Positions 1 through 5,869 are shown, counted from the first letter of the stretch. The stretch is DNA of 5,869 bases from Clostridiales bacterium (GCA_029267975.1 JAJUHH010000204.1:1-5869); one strand, 5' to 3'. The notes: generated by a model not told the origin, from the letters alone. Numbers and translations: made by a program.

Positions 1-1
1 A

Positions 2-361
2 AAGAATGATCTGATTTTAGTCGGAGTTGTAATTATACTGGTAATTGGCATCTTTGCCTTCATGAATCTCACCAAGAAGGAAGGCAGTCAGGTTCTTGTG
101 ACCGTGGGGGGAGAAGTATATAAGACCTTTTCCCTGGATGAGGACACCACCTTTTCCCTGGAGGGGGAGCATGGCGAGATCAATACCTTTGTGATCAAGG
201 ACGGATATGTGGACATGACCCAAGCCAACTGTCCGGATAAGGTGTGTGTGAAGCATGCCAAAATTCATTATAATAATGAGACAATTGTATGTATCCCCAA
301 CAGAGTGGTACTGGAGATCACAGCCGGTGAAGACAATGATGTCGACATTATTGCACAGTAA
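2..361 (+). CDS. NusG domain II-containing membrane-anchored protein, 5' end missing
   Basis: The reading frame is open from base 2 and ends with TAA at 359-361, giving 119 visible residues. The first ATG inside the window (base 62) is not the likely start. In-frame codons before it encode KNDLILVGVVIILVIGIFAF, a lysine/asparagine/aspartate start followed by a hydrophobic helix, typical of the membrane anchor of this family, so the true start is probably only a few codons upstream. After the anchor comes a small beta-rich domain. It carries the family's cysteine pattern CPDKVC (about residues 77-82 of the visible part), a third cysteine in ETIVCIPNRVVLEI (Cys97), and an acidic tail. By family resemblance this is a NusG domain II-like protein on the outer membrane face. 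It lacks the NGN domain, so it is not the transcription factor NusG. Its role is unknown; the three cysteines might bind metal or be redox active (inference). It is probably cotranscribed with the next gene. Confidence 0.85.
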   Translation, partial: KNDLILVGVVIILVIGIFAFMNLTKKEGSQVLVTVGGEVYKTFSLDEDTTFSLEGEHGEINTFVIKDGYVDMTQANCPDKVCVKHAKIHYNNETIVCIPNRVVLEITAGEDNDVDIIAQ

Positions 362-370
362 GGAGTCGGG

Positions 371-859
371 ATGAGAGCGAAAAGGATTGCCCTGTATGGG
401 CTGCTTGTGGCATTGGCATTTATTTTAAGTTATATAGAAAGCTTATTTCCGCTATCCGTATCCATCCCGGGCATTAAGATGGGCCTGGCTAATCTGGTGG
501 TGATTGTGGCATTATATAAGATGGGGGTAAAAGAAGCCTTTTCTTTATCCCTCCTTCGTATCATATTGGTCGGATTTACCTTCGGCAACCCATCTACCAT
601 GATGTTTTCGCTGGCAGGAGGTATGCTAAGCTGGTTAATGATGGTAATCTTTAAAAAAACCAAATTATTCAGCATGACCGGTGTAAGTATAATTGGTGGA
701 ATTGCACATAATATAGGACAGATCATTGTATCAATTTTTGTAGTTGAAAATATAAAAATCATTTATTATCTGCCTTTTTTACTGGTATCCGGCGTGGTAA
801 CCGGAGCTTTAATCGGCATTTTGGCGGCTATGATTATTAAAAGATTAAAGTCATTATAA
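371..859 (+). CDS. Gx transporter family protein (heptaprenyl diphosphate synthase component I-like membrane protein)
   Basis: This 162-residue integral membrane protein starts at ATG 371, with AGGAG at 361-365 overlapping the previous gene's stop codon, so the two genes are translationally close. Family landmarks are PGIKMGLANL (residues 33-42), the LLRIILVGFTFGN segment (61-73), SLAGG (80-84) and GGIAHNIGQI (109-118). Five or six hydrophobic segments are visible, at about 6-24, 34-50, 56-72, 76-94, 103-124 and 132-156, ending in a basic KRLK tail. Length and motifs fit Pfam Hpre_diP_synt_I, which is grouped with the substrate-binding (S) components of ECF vitamin transporters in the Gx clan. 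The old name links it to heptaprenyl diphosphate synthesis, but no prenyltransferase motif (DDxxD) is present, so a transport role is more likely. Its substrate is unknown. No ECF ATPase or T component is in the window, and no convincing terminator follows the gene. Confidence 0.85.
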   Translation: MRAKRIALYGLLVALAFILSYIESLFPLSVSIPGIKMGLANLVVIVALYKMGVKEAFSLSLLRIILVGFTFGNPSTMMFSLAGGMLSWLMMVIFKKTKLFSMTGVSIIGGIAHNIGQIIVSIFVVENIKIIYYLPFLLVSGVVTGALIGILAAMIIKRLKSL

Positions 860-889
860 AAAAACAGGTAAGTATTAATATCGGATATC

Positions 890-918
890 TTGAATCTTAT
901 GCCTTTATATGGTATTAT
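890..918 (+). promoter_or_regulatory. Sigma-A-type promoter for the nucleoside ABC transporter operon
   Basis: A TTGAAT -35 element (890-895) is separated by 17 nt from a TATTAT -10 element (913-918). TG at 910-911 gives an extended -10 (TGGTATTAT). Transcription would start near 925, leaving a leader of about 73 nt before the lipoprotein gene. Both hexamers differ from consensus at one or two positions and the spacing is ideal, so a fairly strong promoter is expected. The call rests on sequence alone. Confidence 0.65.
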
Positions 919-935
919 TCATCTGTAATGGTTGT

Positions 936-969
936 CCCGGAAATTTTCTGAAGTCGGAAGATTTCCGGG
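936..969 (+). other. 34-bp interrupted palindrome / RNA stem-loop in the operon leader
   Basis: CCCGGAAAT (936-944) is perfectly repeated in inverted form as ATTTCCGGG (961-969). Inside it, TTTCT (945-949) can pair with GGAAG (956-960) using two G-U pairs. This gives a 14-bp stem with a GAAGTC loop. It begins about 11 nt after the inferred transcription start and ends 15 nt before the ribosome binding site. No T-run follows, so it is a poor intrinsic terminator. It could be a DNA operator, a 5' hairpin protecting the mRNA, or both. Confidence 0.6.
942..963 (+). promoter_or_regulatory. Possible CodY-binding site (CodY-box-like sequence)
   Basis: AATTTTCTGAA at 942-952 matches the first 11 positions of the CodY consensus AATTTTCWGAAAATT; the last four positions (GTCG) do not match. 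A second right-hand half site, GAAGATT (957-963), matches GAAAATT at six of seven positions. The left half and this right half are part of the palindrome at 936-969. The site lies about 18 nt after the inferred transcription start, where a bound repressor could block RNA polymerase. From memory, the related B. subtilis nup operon is under CodY control, which makes this plausible. CodY itself is not in the window. Confidence 0.4.
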
Positions 970-984
970 TGATTATATTAATTC

Positions 985-990
985 AGGAGG
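985..990 (+). promoter_or_regulatory. Strong ribosome binding site deciding the lipoprotein start
   Basis: AGGAGG lies 7 nt before ATG 998. This fixes the start at MKKILSV and excludes the in-frame TTG at 932, which would put 22 non-signal residues before the lipoprotein signal peptide. Confidence 0.85.
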
Positions 991-997
991 AAGATCT

Positions 998-2203
998 ATG
1001 AAGAAAATTTTATCAGTAGTAATGGTTTTGGTTTTGACCCTTGCACTGGCAGGCTGCGGAACTAAGACAGACAACAACGGTACACCTGCAGGAGATAATG
1101 GTACAACAACCACAGCTCCCACAAATACTTCTGGCAGTACCGGTTCAGAAATTGCTTTAATCACAGACAAAGGTAATATTGATGACAAGTCCTTTAACCA
1201 GGGTTCCTGGGAAGGCGTTGTGAAGTTCGCTGAAGAAAACAATATTACACATCAGTATATCAAGCCTGAAGAGGCTTCCGATGCGGGTTACCTGGCAGCA
1301 ATTGATAATGCTGTTTCCGGTGGTGCTAAAGTTATTGTTACACCCGGCTTCTTATTTGAAGTACCGATTTACGAAGCTCAGACAAAATATCCTGATGTAA
1401 AATTCATCCTGCTGGACGGTGAACCTCATACAGCAGATTATGCAACCTATGAGACAAAGAGCAATGTTGCCAGCATTATGTATGCTGAAGAGCAGTCCGG
1501 TTATTTAGCTGGTTATGCTGCTGTAAAGGATGGCTATACCAAACTTGGCTTCATGGGTGGTATGGCTGTTCCTGCAGTTCAGGCTTTCGGTTATGGCTTC
1601 CTTCAGGGTGCTGAGGCTGCTGCAGCCGACCTTGGTATGGCTGATGGTTCCGTTTCTGTAATCTATCACTATACCGGTGACTTTGCTGAGACAGATACTA
1701 ACAAGGCTACTGCAAAGACCATGTATCAGGAAGGTGTAGAGGTTATCTTCGCTTGCGGTGGTTCTGTAGGTAAGAGCGTTATGGCTGCTGCATCCGAGGC
1801 TGGTGCAAAGGTTATCGGTGTTGACGTAGACCAGAGATATGATAGTGAGACAGTAATCACTTCCGCTACAAAGGGCCTTGGCGCTTCCGTTTATGCAGTA
1901 CTTGAGTCTATCTATAAGACAAACTCTTGGGATACCTATGCAGGTAAGAAAACCTATTTCAATGCAGCAAATAACGGTGTAGGTCTTCCTACCGAAGTTA
2001 TTGGCGATGCTAACGGAAATGCATTTGACCGCTTCAAATCCTTTGATAAGGCAGCTTATGATGAAGTATATAAGACTCTTGCAGATGGAAGCAAAACCCC
2101 GGTTAGAACTATCACAATTGCAGATGCCAATGGTTATGCAACAGCTGATGAGTTAAAATCTGGTCTTGGTTTAGCTAAGGTTACTGTTACCACAAGACAG
2201 TAA
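998..2203 (+). CDS. bmpA: BMP family nucleoside-binding lipoprotein, ABC transporter substrate-binding protein (BmpA/PnrA/NupN type)
   Basis: A 401-residue lipoprotein that should capture nucleosides outside the cell and pass them to the permeases encoded downstream. The start at 998 is set by AGGAGG at 985-990 and by a classic lipoprotein signal peptide: MKK, a hydrophobic core, and the lipobox LAGC with the lipidated cysteine at residue 20. A flexible Thr/Asn/Gly-rich linker covers about residues 21-50. The periplasmic-binding-protein fold of the Bmp family (Pfam PF02608) follows, with ITDKGNIDDKSFNQGSWEG (55-73), the strand KVIVTPGFLF (111-120), YPDVKFILLDG (131-141), SGYLAGYAA (167-175), KLGFMGG (182-188), FACGGSVG (251-258) and KVIGVDVDQ (271-279). 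In the T. pallidum homologue PnrA, aspartates and phenylalanines in these regions hold the ribose and base. The preference for particular nucleosides cannot be read from the sequence. The gene has its own promoter upstream and a strong hairpin downstream, suggesting higher expression than the genes that follow. The symbol follows the L. lactis bmpA-nupABC naming and is a family-level assignment. Confidence 0.92.
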   Translation: MKKILSVVMVLVLTLALAGCGTKTDNNGTPAGDNGTTTTAPTNTSGSTGSEIALITDKGNIDDKSFNQGSWEGVVKFAEENNITHQYIKPEEASDAGYLAAIDNAVSGGAKVIVTPGFLFEVPIYEAQTKYPDVKFILLDGEPHTADYATYETKSNVASIMYAEEQSGYLAGYAAVKDGYTKLGFMGGMAVPAVQAFGYGFLQGAEAAAADLGMADGSVSVIYHYTGDFAETDTNKATAKTMYQEGVEVIFACGGSVGKSVMAAASEAGAKVIGVDVDQRYDSETVITSATKGLGASVYAVLESIYKTNSWDTYAGKKTYFNAANNGVGLPTEVIGDANGNAFDRFKSFDKAAYDEVYKTLADGSKTPVRTITIADANGYATADELKSGLGLAKVTVTTRQ

Positions 2204-2288
2204 TTGCAGATTGACTTTGTGCAGAGCATTTTCACTTTTTGATTACTGCAGGCACAAGCGATGAGATGGACTTATGAGTGTTATATAG

Positions 2289-2309
2289 CATAATGGCCTG
2301 AGCCTTATG
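2289..2309 (+). other. Small stem-loop after the lipoprotein gene
   Basis: CATAA (2289-2293) pairs with TTATG (2305-2309) and GGC (2295-2297) with GCC (2302-2304). One T (2294) is bulged and the loop is CTGA. This 8-bp hairpin lies 11 nt before the much stronger hairpin at 2321-2352. It could help protect the 3' end of the lipoprotein mRNA, but it is short enough to be accidental. Confidence 0.3.
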
Positions 2310-2320
2310 TCAGTAAGTTC

Positions 2321-2352
2321 AAGGGGGAAAAGGCAGCTACCTTTTCCCCCTT
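2321..2352 (+). terminator. Strong stem-loop between the lipoprotein and ATPase genes; partial terminator or mRNA-stabilising hairpin
   Basis: AAGGGGGAAAAGG (2321-2333) and CCTTTTCCCCCTT (2340-2352) form a perfect 13-bp stem with a CAGCTA loop. The following bases, AAAAGTGTTATT, contain only scattered T, so termination is probably incomplete. The hairpin sits 117 nt after the lipoprotein stop and 47 nt before the ATPase start. Such an element would let some transcripts read into the ATPase and permease genes while most end after, or are trimmed back to, the lipoprotein message. Confidence 0.65.
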
Positions 2353-2387
2353 AAAAGTGTTATTCGTACCAATAACTTATTAATCAT

Positions 2388-2394
2388 GGTGAGG
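2388..2394 (+). promoter_or_regulatory. Ribosome binding site for the GTG-started ATPase gene
   Basis: GGTGAGG lies 5 nt before GTG 2400. An in-frame TAA at 2373-2375 and the lack of any ATG, GTG or TTG with better spacing fix the start here. Both the rare start codon and the imperfect Shine-Dalgarno sequence suggest weaker translation than for the lipoprotein gene. Confidence 0.6.
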
Positions 2395-2399
2395 TTAAC

Positions 2400-3947
2400 G
2401 TGGAAAATTATATTATCGAAATGCTTCATATTACAAAAGAGTTTCCCGGAATAATAGCCAATGATGATATTACCCTTCAATTAAAGAAGGGTGAGATTCA
2501 TGCGCTGCTGGGAGAGAACGGTGCCGGTAAATCCACTCTCATGAGTGTGCTTTTCGGTCTGTATCAGGCAGAGAAGGGTGAGATCAGAAAGAACGGCCAA
2601 GTTGTTAAGATTAACAACCCTAATGATGCCAATAGTCTTGGTATTGGTATGGTACATCAGCATTTTAAGCTAGTTGAGATATTTACAGTTCTGGAAAACA
2701 TCATTCTGGGTGTGGAACCAAATAAGCTTGGTTTTCTGCAGAAGAAGGAAGCCAGAGAGAAAGTAATGGCCTTAAGTAAGAAATATGGACTTCAGGTTGA
2801 TCCTGATGCCCTGATTGAGAAGATTTCCGTTGGAATGCAGCAACGTGTTGAAATTTTAAAAATGCTATATCGTGACAATGATATTCTTATTTTTGACGAA
2901 CCGACTGCCGTCCTGACGCCTCAGGAGATTGATGAACTGATGGAGATCATGAGAGGCTTTGCCAGAGAAGGTAAATCTATTCTGTTTATTACGCATAAAT
3001 TAAACGAGATTATGTCGGTAGCCGATCGTTGTACCGTGCTTCGCAAAGGAAAATGTATCGGAACTGTTGAAATAAAGAATACCAGCAAGGAAGAATTATC
3101 TCACATGATGGTTGGCAGGCAGATCAGCTTTACTGTGGATAAGGAGGAGGCTCAGCCGAAGGATGTGGTCCTGTCTGTAAAGAATGTCTCCGTACCTTCC
3201 AGAACAAGCAAAAAGCATGCGGTGAAGGGTGTGTCCTTTGAAGTAAGGGCAGGAGAGATTGTGTGCCTGGCTGGTATTGAAGGCAATGGACAGACAGAGC
3301 TTATCTCCGCAATTACCGGCCTTGAGAAGATGAGCTCAGGCGAGATTCACCTTCAGGGTAGGGATATCACCAAGGCTTCCATCCGTAAGAGATCTAAGGC
3401 AGGTATTAGCCATATTCCTGAGGATCGTCACAAATACGGTCTGGTATTGGATTATACTCTGGAGGATAATATCGTATTACAGCGTTATTGGCAGCCGGAA
3501 TTTCAGAAGCATGGCTTCATCAAAAAAGCAGAGGTTCGTTCCTATGCGCAGCGCTTGATCGGTCAGTATGACGTTAGAAGCGGACAGGGACCCATCACCA
3601 TTACCCGCAGTATGTCCGGCGGTAATCAGCAGAAAGCAATTATTGCAAGAGAGCTGGATAAGAAGCACGAGCTTCTGATCGCAGTGCAGCCGACCCGTGG
3701 TTTGGATGTGGGCGCCATTGAATTTATTCATAAGCAATTGGTTCATAACAGGGATGAAGGCAAGGGAGTTCTCCTGGTATCACTGGAGCTGGATGAGGTT
3801 ATGAATGTCAGTGATAGAATCTTGGTTATGTATGAGGGTGAGATCGTTGGTGAGCTTGACCCGAAGAAGGTGACAGTAGAAAAATTAGGACTCTACATGT
3901 CCGGCGCAAAACGTAACATAGGAAAGGAGAAAGAACATGCAGAATAA
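2400..3947 (+). CDS. nupA: Nucleoside ABC transporter ATP-binding protein with two ATPase domains (NupA/NupO type)
   Basis: A 515-residue cytoplasmic protein with two fused ABC domains, the usual layout for the RbsA/MglA-like ATPases of carbohydrate and nucleoside importers. Domain 1 is complete: Walker A GENGAGKST (38-46), Q-loop Gln87 in VHQHF, signature region SVGMQ (143-147), Walker B ILIFDEP (162-168) and switch histidine His199 in ITHK. Domain 2 is degenerate. Its Walker A reads GIEGNGQTE (292-300), with Gln where the ATP-binding lysine should be. Its signature MSGGNQQ (405-411) is intact. Walker B reads LLIAVQPTRGLD, so the Asp-Glu pair is replaced by Val-Gln (429-430), and Ser461 replaces the switch histidine. 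One working ATP site formed by domain 1 and the intact signature of domain 2 is expected, as is usual in this family. The GTG start has GGTGAGG 5 nt upstream. The 3' end overlaps the permease gene by 11 nt, so translation is probably coupled. The symbol follows L. lactis; the B. subtilis counterpart is NupO (YufO). Confidence 0.92.
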   Translation: MENYIIEMLHITKEFPGIIANDDITLQLKKGEIHALLGENGAGKSTLMSVLFGLYQAEKGEIRKNGQVVKINNPNDANSLGIGMVHQHFKLVEIFTVLENIILGVEPNKLGFLQKKEAREKVMALSKKYGLQVDPDALIEKISVGMQQRVEILKMLYRDNDILIFDEPTAVLTPQEIDELMEIMRGFAREGKSILFITHKLNEIMSVADRCTVLRKGKCIGTVEIKNTSKEELSHMMVGRQISFTVDKEEAQPKDVVLSVKNVSVPSRTSKKHAVKGVSFEVRAGEIVCLAGIEGNGQTELISAITGLEKMSSGEIHLQGRDITKASIRKRSKAGISHIPEDRHKYGLVLDYTLEDNIVLQRYWQPEFQKHGFIKKAEVRSYAQRLIGQYDVRSGQGPITITRSMSGGNQQKAIIARELDKKHELLIAVQPTRGLDVGAIEFIHKQLVHNRDEGKGVLLVSLELDEVMNVSDRILVMYEGEIVGELDPKKVTVEKLGLYMSGAKRNIGKEKEHAE

Positions 3948-5049
3948 ATTATTTTCTCCCAGCCGGTTAAGGACATTAACAGGTTCAAAAGGTTTCTCAA
4001 CCTTTACTGCGGCCTTACTTGCGATTGTGCTTGGCCTGATCTTTGGTTTCCTGGTTATGGTGATTGCACTTCCGGCGAATGCAGGACAAGGCTTTAGCAG
4101 AGTATTATTCGGCGGCTTTAGCAGACTTGGAGATGTGTTTTACTTTGCAACCCCTATTTTAATGACAGGTCTATCTGTTGGCTTTGCATTCAAAATGGGT
4201 TTATTTAACATCGGTGCTTCCGGACAGTATACCATGGGTATGTTTTTTGCCATGTATGTTGGCTTTATGTGGAAGGTTCCCGATGGGCTTCATTGGGTGA
4301 TCTGTGTACTTGCAGGCTTAATCGGTGGTATGCTGTGGGGCTGCATCCCGGGTATTCTAAAAGCGCTTTGTAATGTAAATGAGGTTATTACCTCCATTAT
4401 GTTCAACTATATCGGAATGTATCTGGTGGACATGCTTGTTCAAAACAATGGAACCATGTACGTTGCCATGAAGACAAGAACTGCATATCTGCCGGCTTCG
4501 GCGCAGATGCCTTCCCTGGGTGTAGAGAACTCCAATGTAAATGTTTCCATCTTTATCGCGATTATCATTGCAGTCCTGCTTTATGTTACATTGAACAAGA
4601 CCACCTTCGGATATGAACTGAAGGCAACCGGCTTTAATAAATTTGCCAGCAAATATGCCGGTATGAATGATAAAAGAAATACAATCCTTACCATGGTGAT
4701 TGCAGGTGGTCTATCCGGTCTGGGCGGTGCCTTCTATATCCTGGCTCCCTCCACCATAGCGGGAAGCAGTATGACCTATGAACCCATCAGCGTAATCGCT
4801 GCCAACGGTTTTACGGGTATTGCGGTTGCCCTCCTTGGAGCTTCCAATCCCATAGGAATTATATTCTCATCAATCTTTATTTCACATATTCAGCGAGGCG
4901 GTACTCTGGCAAGCTTACTGGGGTATAAGCCGGAGATCATTGATATCGTAATCGCGGTTATTATTTATTTCTCCGCTTTTTCATTGATTATGAATGCTGC
5001 TTTCACCAGATTCATTAAGAAAATTCGCAGAAAGGGGGCTAAGGCATGA
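3937..5049 (+). CDS. nupB: Nucleoside ABC transporter permease, first subunit (NupB/NupP type)
   Basis: A 370-residue membrane protein of the BPD_transp_2 (RbsC/LivH-like) permease family, forming half of the nucleoside channel. The start at ATG 3937 has GGAAAGGAGA at 3921-3930 and lies inside the end of the ATPase gene. Hydrophobic segments appear at about 22-46, 68-86, 98-112, 118-143, 148-168, 203-219, 248-270, 284-303, 304-318 and 333-356, with a basic cytoplasmic N-terminus and a C-terminal KKIRRKGAKA tail. Family landmarks are FKMGLFNIGASGQYTMG (85-101), VNEVITSIMFNYIG (147-160), the cytoplasmic segment TTFGYELKATGFNKFASKYAGMN (222-244), which likely contacts the ATPase, and ANGFTGIAVALLGASNP (289-305). 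The insert between the fifth and sixth segments (about 169-202) is probably extracellular and may meet the lipoprotein. The stop overlaps the next start as ATGA. Which of the two permeases contacts the substrate cannot be told from sequence alone. Confidence 0.9.
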   Translation: MQNKLFSPSRLRTLTGSKGFSTFTAALLAIVLGLIFGFLVMVIALPANAGQGFSRVLFGGFSRLGDVFYFATPILMTGLSVGFAFKMGLFNIGASGQYTMGMFFAMYVGFMWKVPDGLHWVICVLAGLIGGMLWGCIPGILKALCNVNEVITSIMFNYIGMYLVDMLVQNNGTMYVAMKTRTAYLPASAQMPSLGVENSNVNVSIFIAIIIAVLLYVTLNKTTFGYELKATGFNKFASKYAGMNDKRNTILTMVIAGGLSGLGGAFYILAPSTIAGSSMTYEPISVIAANGFTGIAVALLGASNPIGIIFSSIFISHIQRGGTLASLLGYKPEIIDIVIAVIIYFSAFSLIMNAAFTRFIKKIRRKGAKA

Positions 5050-5869
5050 ATACAGTATACTATTTAGTTCAGAATATGCTTCCCGTTGCAATTCCCTTGC
5101 TCTTGGTAGCCTTGGGAGGAATGTTCAGCGAACGAAGCGGTGTTATTAATATTGCACTGGAAGGTATTATGCTCTTTGGTGCATTCTTTGGATGTCTGAC
5201 AGTATACTTAACCCAGGCCACAGGCATGAATGGTCAGATTATTCTGCTGATCGCTATGCTTGTTGCTGCTGTGGCAGGTATCCTGTATTCCATGCTCTTG
5301 TCCTTAGCAGCGGTGAATATGAAAGCAGACCAGACGATTACAGGAACCGCATTAAATATGTTAATTCCCGCAGTCATCCTTCTTTTCTCAAAAATGAAGT
5401 TTAACAGTGACGGTATTACAACCTCTGTCAACTTCTATATGAAGGAGGTTCCGCTGCTGGGCAAGATCCCCGTCTTAGGTGATTTATTCTTTAAGAACAC
5501 CTATATTACAATATATATCGGCTTCCTGCTGCTGCTGATCTCGGTTGTGATCTTTTATGTTACCAGATTCGGCCTCCGTCTGCGTGCCTGCGGTGAGCAT
5601 CCCCATGCGGCGGATTCTGTAGGCATTAATGTTCATTTTATGAGACACTGCGGTGTGGCTATCTCCGGTATTCTTGGCGGTATCGGCGGTTTCTTCTATT
5701 CCGTGGGTGTCATGGATGGTAATGTCAACGGACATACCGGTGTGGCAGGCTTTGGTTTCCTGGCACTTGCCGTTATGATCTTTGGACAGTGGAAGCCCTG
5801 GAGAATATTGTTTGCTGCTTTATTCTTCGCCTTCCTTCGTACGCTGGCATATTCCGTAGCCTTAATCCC
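5046..5869 (+). CDS. nupC: Nucleoside ABC transporter permease, second subunit (NupC/NupQ type), 3' end missing
   Basis: The frame starts at ATG 5046 (ATGA overlap with the previous stop) and stays open to the window edge, giving 274 residues. AAAGGGGG at 5031-5038, 7 nt upstream, is its ribosome binding site. The protein is the second RbsC-like permease of the importer. Landmarks are GGMFSERSGVINIALEGIMLFGAF (24-47), ADQTITGTALNML (94-106), the ATPase-contacting segment TRFGLRLRACGEHPHAADSVGINV (173-196), SGILGGIGGFFYS (207-219) and GFGFLALAVMIFGQWKP (235-251). Hydrophobic segments lie at about 5-24, 38-56, 64-92, 100-115, 151-172, 203-222, 236-248 and 253-268. Members of this family are usually a little over 300 residues, so roughly 30-50 residues and the stop codon lie beyond base 5869. 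Pairing two different permeases is normal for this importer type. The symbol is a family-level assignment. Confidence 0.9.
   Translation, partial: MNTVYYLVQNMLPVAIPLLLVALGGMFSERSGVINIALEGIMLFGAFFGCLTVYLTQATGMNGQIILLIAMLVAAVAGILYSMLLSLAAVNMKADQTITGTALNMLIPAVILLFSKMKFNSDGITTSVNFYMKEVPLLGKIPVLGDLFFKNTYITIYIGFLLLLISVVIFYVTRFGLRLRACGEHPHAADSVGINVHFMRHCGVAISGILGGIGGFFYSVGVMDGNVNGHTGVAGFGFLALAVMIFGQWKPWRILFAALFFAFLRTLAYSVALI

Noticed and set aside
62..361. ATG at 62 as the start of the first gene
   Set aside because: The open frame extends to the left edge and encodes the expected transmembrane anchor. No ribosome binding site precedes 62.
430..762. 110-residue open frame on the - strand opposite the Gx transporter gene, and similar antisense frames elsewhere
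   Set aside because: They are mirror images of real genes, with no ribosome binding sites, promoters or recognisable protein motifs.
881..892. Short palindrome ATATCGGATAT-like sequence before the promoter as a terminator of the upstream unit
   Set aside because: The arms are 5 bp with a one-base centre and no T-run, so it cannot act as an intrinsic terminator.
932..997. In-frame TTG at 932 extending the lipoprotein by 22 residues
   Set aside because: It has no ribosome binding site, lies inside the leader palindrome, and would place a charged stretch before a textbook lipoprotein signal peptide. ATG 998 has AGGAGG at ideal spacing.
860..997. Purine riboswitch upstream of the nucleoside importer
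   Set aside because: This was a reasonable expectation for a nucleoside transporter. The leader after the predicted start is only about 73 nt, and I find none of the conserved purine-aptamer core or the two kissing-loop hairpins. The only clear structure is the 936-969 stem.
2267..2294. Possible internal promoter TGGACT-16 nt-CATAAT before the ATPase gene
   Set aside because: The -35 matches consensus at only four positions, and the -10 overlaps the small hairpin. Such matches are common by chance in AT-rich gaps, so I do not call it without transcript data.
2359..2376. Inverted repeat GTTATT-6 nt-AATAAC near the ATPase start
   Set aside because: It is only 6 bp and mostly A-T, too weak to be a credible RNA stem. 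It could be a protein site, but it matches no operator I recognise.
5192..5404. 70-residue open frame on the + strand inside the second permease
   Set aside because: It is out of frame with the permease, has no ribosome binding site or recognisable domain, and the permease frame is clearly coding through the whole stretch.

Overview
The window looks like chromosomal DNA of a low-to-moderate GC Firmicute, most likely a Clostridia/Lachnospiraceae-type anaerobe. This rests on family-level recognition: the NusG domain II protein next to a Gx-type membrane protein, AGGAGG-type ribosome binding sites, and a BMP-family nucleoside importer built like those of Bacillus and Lactococcus. All genes lie on the + strand. 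There are no RNA genes, mobile elements, CRISPR arrays or long repeats.

Region 1 (1-859) is the end of an upstream transcription unit. It holds a membrane-anchored NusG domain II-like protein whose first few codons are outside the window. Its stop codon overlaps the ribosome binding site of a Gx transporter family protein (Pfam 'heptaprenyl diphosphate synthase component I' family). The pair is common in Clostridia, but its biochemical role is not settled.

Region 2 (860-997) is a compact control region. It has a good sigma-A-like promoter (TTGAAT, 17 nt, TATTAT with an extended TG), followed by a 34-bp interrupted palindrome just after the inferred transcription start. The palindrome contains a CodY-box-like sequence whose first 11 of 15 positions match the consensus. 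A strong AGGAGG ribosome binding site follows.

Region 3 (998-5869) is a four-gene ABC importer of the BmpA-NupABC (L. lactis) / NupNOPQ (B. subtilis) type. It encodes a lipoprotein substrate-binding protein, a double-domain ATPase, and two RbsC-like permeases. The lipoprotein binds nucleosides outside the membrane, the two permeases form the channel, and the ATPase drives uptake. The last three genes overlap (11 nt, then ATGA). The lipoprotein gene is set apart by 196 nt holding two stem-loops, one a perfect 13-bp GC-rich hairpin without a clean U-tract, so the lipoprotein is probably made in excess of the membrane parts. The last permease gene runs off the right edge.

I see no sign of a previously undescribed system. 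The most useful leads are the CodY-like palindrome, the hairpins flanking the lipoprotein gene, and the uncharacterised NusG-II/Gx pair.
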